A stretch of DNA of 7,422 nt from Flavobacteriales bacterium CG_4_9_14_3_um_filter_32_8 (lineage in GTDB: Bacteria; Bacteroidota; Bacteroidia; Flavobacteriales_E; Vicingaceae), in contig PFUQ01000020.1 in NCBI GenBank assembly GCA_002790175.1, positions 1 to 7,422 of the forward strand. The letters are read 5' to 3'. The first letter of the stretch is position 1. Each line of letters starts with the position of its first letter. A program made the translations under genes and the position numbers. The notes under the pieces are model-generated. The model had not been told where the DNA came from, did not search any database, and saw nothing but the letters and a program-made list of their open reading frames with translations. Below are positions 1 to 4,899 of the stretch, in pieces.

Positions 1-25
1 GTTTAGAGTTATAAAATATTACTAA

Positions 26-52
26 CTAATGACTATTGGCTAATGACTATTG
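26..52. repeat. Two-copy 13-bp direct repeat (period 14)
   Basis: The sequence ctaatgactattg occurs at 26-38 and again at 40-52, separated by a single g, just downstream of the thyA stop codon. A partial further copy (actaa) may precede it at 21-25. It has no dyad symmetry, so it is not a hairpin terminator. Short tandem repeats of this style are, to my recollection, frequent between genes in AT-rich Flavobacteriia. Any function is unknown. The array could continue beyond the window edge only in degenerate form, because bases 1-20 do not match. Confidence 0.75.
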
Positions 53-57
53 ACAAC

Positions 58-882
58 TTACAATGATACCGATGCTTTTATATGAGGATGTGGTTCGTAA
101 CCCACCAATTCAAAATCTTCAAACTTAAAATCAAAAATGCTGTTGACGTTTGGATTAATTTTCATTGTTGGCAATTTTTTGGGAGTTCTAGTCATCTGTA
201 ACTTTGCTTGCTCCATGTGATTGTTGTATAAATGTACATCTCCAAAAGAATGAATAAAATCTCCAGGTTTTAAGTTGCAAACCTGAGCAACCATTATCGT
301 AAACAAAGCATAAGAAGCAATGTTAAAAGGCACTCCTAAAAAAGTATCGGCACTTCGCTGGTAAAGCTGACAAGAAAGTTTTCCATCCATTACATAAAAC
401 TGAAAAAATGCATGACAAGGTGGTAGAGCAGCTTTTCCATTGGCAACATTTTCAGCAAACGACTTAGAGGTATCGGGCATTACACTTGGATTCCATGCAG
501 AAACCAACAACCTACGGCTATTTGGATTGGTTTTTATTTGTTCAATCAATTCAGTAATTTGATCTATTCCGTCTCCATTCCAATTTCGCCATTGATAGCC
601 GTAAACGGGTCCTAAATCGCCATTTTCATTTGCCCAACCGTCCCATATTTTTACGCCATTTTTTTGTAAATAGTTAATGTTGGTATCGCCAGCAATAAAC
701 CACAACAACTCGTGGATAATGGATTTTAAATGCAATTTTTTTGTGGTTAAACAAGGGAAACCTTCACTCAAATCAAATCTCATTTGATAACCAAAACAAC
801 TGATGGTTCCTGTGCCTGTTCGGTCGCCCTTTTGAGTACCTTTCGTTAAAATATGGTCTAATAAATCTAAATATTGCTGCAT
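58..882 (-). CDS. thyA: Thymidylate synthase (ThyA)
   Basis: Cytosolic enzyme that methylates dUMP to dTMP using 5,10-methylene-tetrahydrofolate, releasing dihydrofolate; it supplies thymine nucleotides for DNA synthesis. The 274-residue product is full length (E. coli ThyA has 264). Visible signatures are the phosphate-binding Arg21 in GDRTGTGT (19-26), the WDGWANENGDLGPVYG block (80-95), the Arg pair 123-124, the catalytic Cys156 in PPCHAFFQFYV, QRSADTFLGVPFNIASYA (175-192) with Asp179 and Asn187, and DVHLYNNH with His217 and Tyr219. The C-terminus HPHIKASVSL fits the family. Compared with E. coli there is a stretch of about 13 extra residues (roughly 132-150) before the catalytic Cys, which I recall as normal for Bacteroidota ThyA. 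The start is the ATG at 882; no Shine-Dalgarno is visible. In relatives a dihydrofolate reductase gene often follows, but that would lie beyond the left edge. It is divergent from the DUF6056 gene, with 169 bp between them. Confidence 0.98.
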   Translation of the reverse strand: MQQYLDLLDHILTKGTQKGDRTGTGTISCFGYQMRFDLSEGFPCLTTKKLHLKSIIHELLWFIAGDTNINYLQKNGVKIWDGWANENGDLGPVYGYQWRNWNGDGIDQITELIEQIKTNPNSRRLLVSAWNPSVMPDTSKSFAENVANGKAALPPCHAFFQFYVMDGKLSCQLYQRSADTFLGVPFNIASYALFTIMVAQVCNLKPGDFIHSFGDVHLYNNHMEQAKLQMTRTPKKLPTMKINPNVNSIFDFKFEDFELVGYEPHPHIKASVSL

Positions 883-933
883 AAAACGCTATTTTTATCC
901 CAACAAAATTCGTAGAAAAAGAAAGTTTATTCA

Positions 934-1033
934 AGTGTTGTTAATAATGTTTGATAACTTAGTGAAAATTCACGCTTTAGCGTGATTAGTTGAACTAATT
1001 CCGCTTTTAAGCGGAATCTAACTATTAAACACT
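934..1033. repeat. Multi-palindrome element (REP/MITE-like) between thyA and the DUF6056 gene
   Basis: Several inverted repeats sit side by side. There is a 6-bp stem cacgct/agcgtg (971-976 with 979-984). A 7-bp stem attagtt/aactaat (985-991 with 993-999) lies around a single central g. A 9-bp stem attccgctt/aagcggaat (998-1006 with 1009-1017) follows. An alternative 5-bp stem gtgaa/ttcac (962-966 with 969-973) overlaps the first. These are enclosed by an outer inverted repeat: agtgt (934-938) with acact (1029-1033), and ttaata (941-946) with tattaa (1023-1028), with a 2-nt bulge at 939-940. The two GC-rich hairpins have similar cores and their centres are 30 bp apart. The whole can fold as a branched structure, like REP/MITE-type non-autonomous repeats. 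An operator or RNA leader structure for the gene at 1052 is an alternative. No transposase is in the window. Confidence 0.6.
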
Positions 1034-1051
1034 GTTTTTTAAAGAAAGATA

Positions 1052-2374
1052 ATGAAGGAAAAATTATTATATCTTATCAATATCCAATCATTATTGTTTA
1101 TTTCTTTTTTAGTTCTTACATCCTACTTTAATCGCTTTGCAATAGATGATTACCATTTTATAGGGCAATTAAAAACTGCTTCTTTTAATGAAATTTATAG
1201 TCATCTTTATTACCAATGGCACGGTAGGTGGACTTCCAACTTTTTATTGTTATCTTTTTTAAAATTGAATCAACTCCCCTATTTTTTAACATTTTTCAAC
1301 CTCATATCATTTGGATTACTCTACATTGGTGTTGCTCGCTTATTCAACTCTATCAATATATTTTATCAATTGCAATTTCAAAATAGAACCATTTTAACGT
1401 ATGCTGTAATTTTTATTGGGGTATTGTTTTTTTGCACCATAACACCAAACGATACATGGTTTTGGTTCACTTCATCGGTTGTTTATTTTTGGAGTACTAT
1501 TGCTTTCTTTTTTGCTTTCAGCTTGTTTTTTATAAAAACAAAAAAATGGTTCGATTATTTGATATTTGTCTTAAGTGTCCTCTATATTGGAGGAGCCAAC
1601 GAGCCATTAACTTTTTTTATTATTGTTGCCTGTTTACTATTAATCCTTAAGAAAAAAGAGATTTTCATTTCTGGGTTGGGTTTGGCAGTAATTATTTCTG
1701 CTTTTTTAATTAATTTTTTAAGTGATGGAACAACACACCGAGATTTAATTACACCAAATTTAAGTGTAATTAATCTTGTTTTGTACACAGGATATAGCGT
1801 TATTAAATTTTTGTTTTTTTCTATTCACAAAACATTTATTCCTGCCCTATTTTTAGGTATTTCCTTTTATTTATTGGGTAAAAAAATTAACTCGTTAAAT
1901 CTAGTTGAAAACTTTAGACCATTAAAAGATTTTTTTTGGAGTATTCTACTAATTATTGTAACCGTAATTATGAATCAATTATTGGTGGTGTATGCCTTGG
2001 GTGGTTTGTCACCCGATAGAGCTGGAATTGCTTCTTCGGTTGTTATTGCACTTATTTTAGTTCGATATTTGTTTTTGTTAGGAAATTACCATCAACAAAA
2101 ACATGAAGTTGTAAAATACCTCATAGTTGGCAATGTTATTGGTCTTGTTTTTTTGAACATCTTTTACTTTGGCGTACATCAACAATATGCTAAAGCTGTT
2201 GATGAAAGGATAAAGTTAATTCTGAAAAATGATGCTTCAACTATTGTTGTTGAGCCTTTACCCAATTCAGGATATCTTTATAGTGCAGAAATAACAACTG
2301 ATACAACTAATTTTAAAAACACTCACCTCAAAGAAGGATTGGGTTTGAAGAATAATGTAGTGTTAAAAAACTAA
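1052..2374 (+). CDS. Polytopic membrane protein, DUF6056-like (possible GT-C fold glycosyltransferase)
   Basis: The 440-residue product has about 11-12 hydrophobic segments. The first is near residues 5-25, followed by a loop with Asp32-Asp33-Tyr34 and then Trp56-His57-Gly58-Arg59. The remaining segments run roughly from 76 to 374, and a hydrophilic tail follows (375-440). An early Asp-Asp in the first extracytoplasmic loop followed by a W-x-G-R motif is what I associate with DUF6056 proteins. It resembles the catalytic loop of GT-C enzymes, which take sugars from lipid-phosphate donors. Other conspicuous motifs are GGANEP (180-185) and SPDRAG (320-325). An enzymatic role in envelope glycan or lipid modification is inference only. 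The start is the ATG at 1052, preceded by the purine-rich aaagaaagat. The gene stands alone on the plus strand and looks more T-rich than its neighbours, with a run of eight T at 1930-1937. Its TAA stop overlaps the stop of the convergent gene. Confidence 0.85.
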   Translation: MKEKLLYLINIQSLLFISFLVLTSYFNRFAIDDYHFIGQLKTASFNEIYSHLYYQWHGRWTSNFLLLSFLKLNQLPYFLTFFNLISFGLLYIGVARLFNSINIFYQLQFQNRTILTYAVIFIGVLFFCTITPNDTWFWFTSSVVYFWSTIAFFFAFSLFFIKTKKWFDYLIFVLSVLYIGGANEPLTFFIIVACLLLILKKKEIFISGLGLAVIISAFLINFLSDGTTHRDLITPNLSVINLVLYTGYSVIKFLFFSIHKTFIPALFLGISFYLLGKKINSLNLVENFRPLKDFFWSILLIIVTVIMNQLLVVYALGGLSPDRAGIASSVVIALILVRYLFLLGNYHQQKHEVVKYLIVGNVIGLVFLNIFYFGVHQQYAKAVDERIKLILKNDASTIVVEPLPNSGYLYSAEITTDTTNFKNTHLKEGLGLKNNVVLKN

Positions 2375-3936
2375 TTGGAAGGTTTAAGAATAAAATCTTT
2401 TTTAATCACACTTCTAAAAGAGCTTTTATCAAATATTTCAATATCTTCTGTTAGCATTTCAAAACGAGGAACCTCTACCAATATATTAAACTTACCAGGG
2501 GGTAAAATAATAATATATCTGCCAGAAATAGGGTTAGTCATATACGTGCCGTACAATTCGTCAGTTTGTAAATCTATCACAGAAATGAATACATCTTTTA
2601 TTCGTTGGGTGGTATCTGCTACACTAACATATCCTTTAATTACAGTATATTGTGGGTCAACTTCATTAAAAGTAACACTATAAATGTCTAAATCGCCAAA
2701 ACCATCAGCCCGCAGAGCAGAAATGTATCCTGTTCTTCCTGTTTCTGAAGCTCTAAAATTCATGTTATCTTCAGGGGTATTGATGGGGTAGCCTATATTT
2801 TTAACATCTCCCCAATTTCTTTTTACAGGATTCCATGAAACTTTAAAAATATCATATCCGCCCATGCTGGTGTGTCCTTTAGAGCTAAAATAAAGAGTTT
2901 TTCCATCAGCAGTAATGTTGGGAAAATCTTCATCAAATTTAGTATTAACATTGGGTCCTAAATTTTGTGCTGGTCCCCATACTCCATTTGGTAATAACAA
3001 TGACATATAAATGTCAACACCACCATAACCGCCATCTATATTGCTTGCAAAATAAATCACATCTCCAAACTTAGAGATAGAAGCAGCAATTTCTTGACTT
3101 TTGGTATTAATGACTTCGGGTAGTTTTACGATGTTTTTTACTTGCTCATTTTCGTATTCTGCAATAAACAAATCACCTACATTTTCTTCATTATCGTAAT
3201 AAAATAATAAATGTTTTCCGTCTGCCGATAAACCAACAATTTCTTCCGAACCATTTAAGGTATTCACATTTTGATCTAACTTTCGAGCATTCATATAATT
3301 CCCATTTTTTACATGAGAAATGTAGATTTCAGAATTAAAACTACCATCTGGAAGCTGATTACTTCCATCATCTCGTTTCGAATTATAAATTAAAAAAGAT
3401 TCATCTAAAGGAACAAACGAATAATAATCAGGGTATTTTGAGTTGATGGTGGTGCCTAAATTTTTAAAACTAACATCCAACGGAAATTTCATAATTTCTA
3501 TGGCATTATAACAATATTCAATTTGTTTTTCAACATCCAACAGATTTGCATTATCGCCTTTGTTTAAGTTTTTAAATTCCTCCAACATTTCGATGGCGTT
3601 ATTAAATCGATAAGCAAAATGATAGGCTCTACCCAATAAATAATAAGTGTTAGGGTTAGGTTCTGGTAATTTTAAAACTTTCTCTAAATAAGAAATCGCT
3701 TTTGCTTTATCGATATTGGTGTTTAAATAACAAACTCCTATTCGATAATTAATTTTAGGGTCTTCGGGAGTAGTTTTTAATAAAGTTAAATATTCGGTTA
3801 AAGCAGCATTAAAATTTCCATCGTTAAAGTGTTCGTTTGCAATTTTAGAGTTTACTCCCTGTTGAGCGAAAATTAATCCGTTTATCAAAAAAAAGGCTAT
3901 CAGTAAAATTTTAGGGAACAACTGTTTCATCATCAT
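2371..3936 (-). CDS. Secreted TPR + PD40 beta-propeller protein without OmpA domain
   Basis: The 521-residue product begins with a signal peptide (about 1-24, hydrophobic core 10-22, end FAQ). TPR-like helices follow (about 31-145; for example 62-90 and 95-125). A set of PD40/WD40-like repeats covers about 155-425: LSADGKHLLFYYD (236-248), FGDVIYFASN (290-299), ITADGKTLYFSSKG (341-354) with MGGYDIF, and GRTGYISALRADGFGDLDIYS. Residues 430-500 resemble a carboxypeptidase-regulatory-like beta-sandwich (IKGYVSVAD, then SGRYIIILPPGKFNI). This order is that of Bacteroidota TPR-PD40-OmpA envelope proteins such as the PorE type. Here the C-terminal OmpA peptidoglycan-binding domain is absent and the protein stops at about the point where it would begin. 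It is probably periplasmic or outer-membrane associated; its partner is unknown. Three ATG codons in a row (3936, 3933, 3930) make the exact start uncertain. A good promoter lies just upstream. Confidence 0.88.
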   Translation of the reverse strand: MMMKQLFPKILLIAFFLINGLIFAQQGVNSKIANEHFNDGNFNAALTEYLTLLKTTPEDPKINYRIGVCYLNTNIDKAKAISYLEKVLKLPEPNPNTYYLLGRAYHFAYRFNNAIEMLEEFKNLNKGDNANLLDVEKQIEYCYNAIEIMKFPLDVSFKNLGTTINSKYPDYYSFVPLDESFLIYNSKRDDGSNQLPDGSFNSEIYISHVKNGNYMNARKLDQNVNTLNGSEEIVGLSADGKHLLFYYDNEENVGDLFIAEYENEQVKNIVKLPEVINTKSQEIAASISKFGDVIYFASNIDGGYGGVDIYMSLLLPNGVWGPAQNLGPNVNTKFDEDFPNITADGKTLYFSSKGHTSMGGYDIFKVSWNPVKRNWGDVKNIGYPINTPEDNMNFRASETGRTGYISALRADGFGDLDIYSVTFNEVDPQYTVIKGYVSVADTTQRIKDVFISVIDLQTDELYGTYMTNPISGRYIIILPPGKFNILVEVPRFEMLTEDIEIFDKSSFRSVIKKDFILKPSN

Positions 3937-3952
3937 ATTTTAAATTGGAAGA

Positions 3953-3983
3953 CAAAAGTATAACCTATTTCTGCAAATCGCAA
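3953..3983 (-). promoter_or_regulatory. Bacteroidota-type promoter of the PD40 gene
   Basis: Read on the minus strand, a TTG (-33 element, 3983-3981) is followed by exactly 20 bases and then TACTTTTG (3960-3953). The latter is an exact match to the Bacteroidota -7 consensus TAnnTTTG at the usual spacing. Transcription would start near 3946, giving a leader of only about 10-16 nt before the ATG codons at 3936-3930. This supports independent transcription of the PD40 gene within the 92-bp gap after the TonB-domain gene. Confidence 0.65.
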
Positions 3984-4028
3984 AAATTCTATGCTTAATT
4001 AACTGAGGTAATAGATTAGTCGTTGCTT

Positions 4029-4841
4029 TTAATAACTAGTTGGAACATAATTAATGCCCGAATCGTTGGTTAAATTAAAATTAACTTCAAAATTTTTGGC
4101 TACCCTCACTTTTTTCCCATCCTTTTCTGCTGGATTCCATTTCGACAATACCAATAATCGTATGGCTTCATTGGTGGCTCCTCCACCCAAGCTTTTTAGC
4201 ACTTTAATGTTGGTAATTCTTCCAGTAGGTTCTACAACAAATGACAATTTAACTTCGCCTGTTAAGCTCATTTTTAAAGTTCCTTGTGGATATTTAAGGT
4301 TTTTACGAATAAATGTAGAAATGTTATCTAGTGTATCTTTAAAAATCATTTTGGGTTTAAGTTGTACTTCATTGTCTTTATAAATAATGTTAGAAGTGTC
4401 TATTTCATTGTCAGTAAGCACACTATTATCGTAGCCTCTCTTTTTACAATAATTCTTATAACTACTTATTGAAAATTTAATTTTTAAAGTACTGTAAGTC
4501 GTTACTCTATCGCCCCTGTAATAAGAAGGATTGAATAATAAGAGGTGATATAAACGTATCGCTTCAGCATCTAATTCTTTGGAAACTGATTTTTTTATAT
4601 GAAACATACTTGTTTTAGCTGTTTCTCTATCCACCACAAACGATAATTCAACAGTTCCTTCAGTTTTGGTTGCCAAGGCCGTTTGTGGGTAATTCATTTC
4701 TTGTTGAAGAAATCTTTTTAACTCAACACTTCCTCCGTAATTTTCTGCTTCCACATATTCGCCAGGGTTCGCAACAATTTCGGTTTGTGCTGAAATGGTG
4801 ATGGAACTAATTAGTAATAAAATGGATAAAACTTTTTTCAT
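4029..4841 (-). CDS. Secreted protein with two TonB C-terminal domains
   Basis: The 270-residue product starts with a cleavable-looking signal peptide (MKKVLSILLL..., hydrophobic to about 17, cut near SAQ-T). Two domains of the TonB C-terminal type follow. The first spans about 38-125 (MNYPQTALATKTEGTVELSF, then DAEAIRLYHLLLFNPSYYRG). The second spans about 172-257 (LKYPQGTLKMSLTGEVKLSF, VVEPTGRITNIKVLKS, NEAIRLLVLSKWNPAEKDGK). Both show the family pattern YP..a......G.v..sF.v...G.i....v, then A.r.l....W.P....G. Canonical TonB has an uncleaved N-terminal anchor for ExbBD and a Pro-rich linker. Neither is present, so this is probably a soluble periplasmic protein rather than a working energy transducer. 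Residues 126-171 form a hydrophilic spacer (KNYCKKRGYDNS). The second domain is the better match; the first lacks a clear W.P. The gene lies 58 bp downstream of the DUF5916 gene in the same direction. Confidence 0.88.
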   Translation of the reverse strand: MKKVLSILLLISSITISAQTEIVANPGEYVEAENYGGSVELKRFLQQEMNYPQTALATKTEGTVELSFVVDRETAKTSMFHIKKSVSKELDAEAIRLYHLLLFNPSYYRGDRVTTYSTLKIKFSISSYKNYCKKRGYDNSVLTDNEIDTSNIIYKDNEVQLKPKMIFKDTLDNISTFIRKNLKYPQGTLKMSLTGEVKLSFVVEPTGRITNIKVLKSLGGGATNEAIRLLVLSKWNPAEKDGKKVRVAKNFEVNFNLTNDSGINYVPTSY

Positions 4842-4899
4842 ACTATAAAAGTAAGAAAGTTGTTGGAATTAAGCAGATTTGAATTGATATTTAAAAGAA

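Noticed and set aside
883..935. Candidate thyA promoter (minus-strand TTG near 934 and TACGAATTTTG near 913-903)
   Set aside because: The spacing between TA and TTTG is five bases instead of two, so it does not meet the Bacteroidota consensus.
1432..1788. Small open frames inside the DUF6056-like gene (1432-1650 plus, 1582-1788 minus)
   Set aside because: They overlap a long, well-supported membrane protein frame, have no recognisable motifs, and use codons that are simple shadows of the real frame.
2375..2683. Plus-strand frame directly continuing the DUF6056 frame after its stop
   Set aside because: It is in phase with the upstream gene but lies antisense to the conserved C-terminal domain of the PD40 protein, starts with TTG and shows no family features, so read-through coding is unlikely.
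3995..4002. ttaattaa palindrome after the TonB-domain gene as a terminator
   Set aside because: It is only an 8-bp AT-only palindrome with no loop and no adjoining T-run, too weak to call a terminator.
4054..4383. Plus-strand frame antisense to the TonB-domain gene
   Set aside because: The minus-strand frame encodes a clear TonB C-terminal domain; the opposite frame has no motif of its own.
4846..4876. Weak promoter-like pair (CTG-N20-TACTTTTA, minus strand) before the TonB-domain gene
   Set aside because: Both boxes deviate from consensus by one base, and the -7 box ends only 4 bases before the ATG, which would require a leaderless transcript. Read-through from the DUF5916 gene is simpler.
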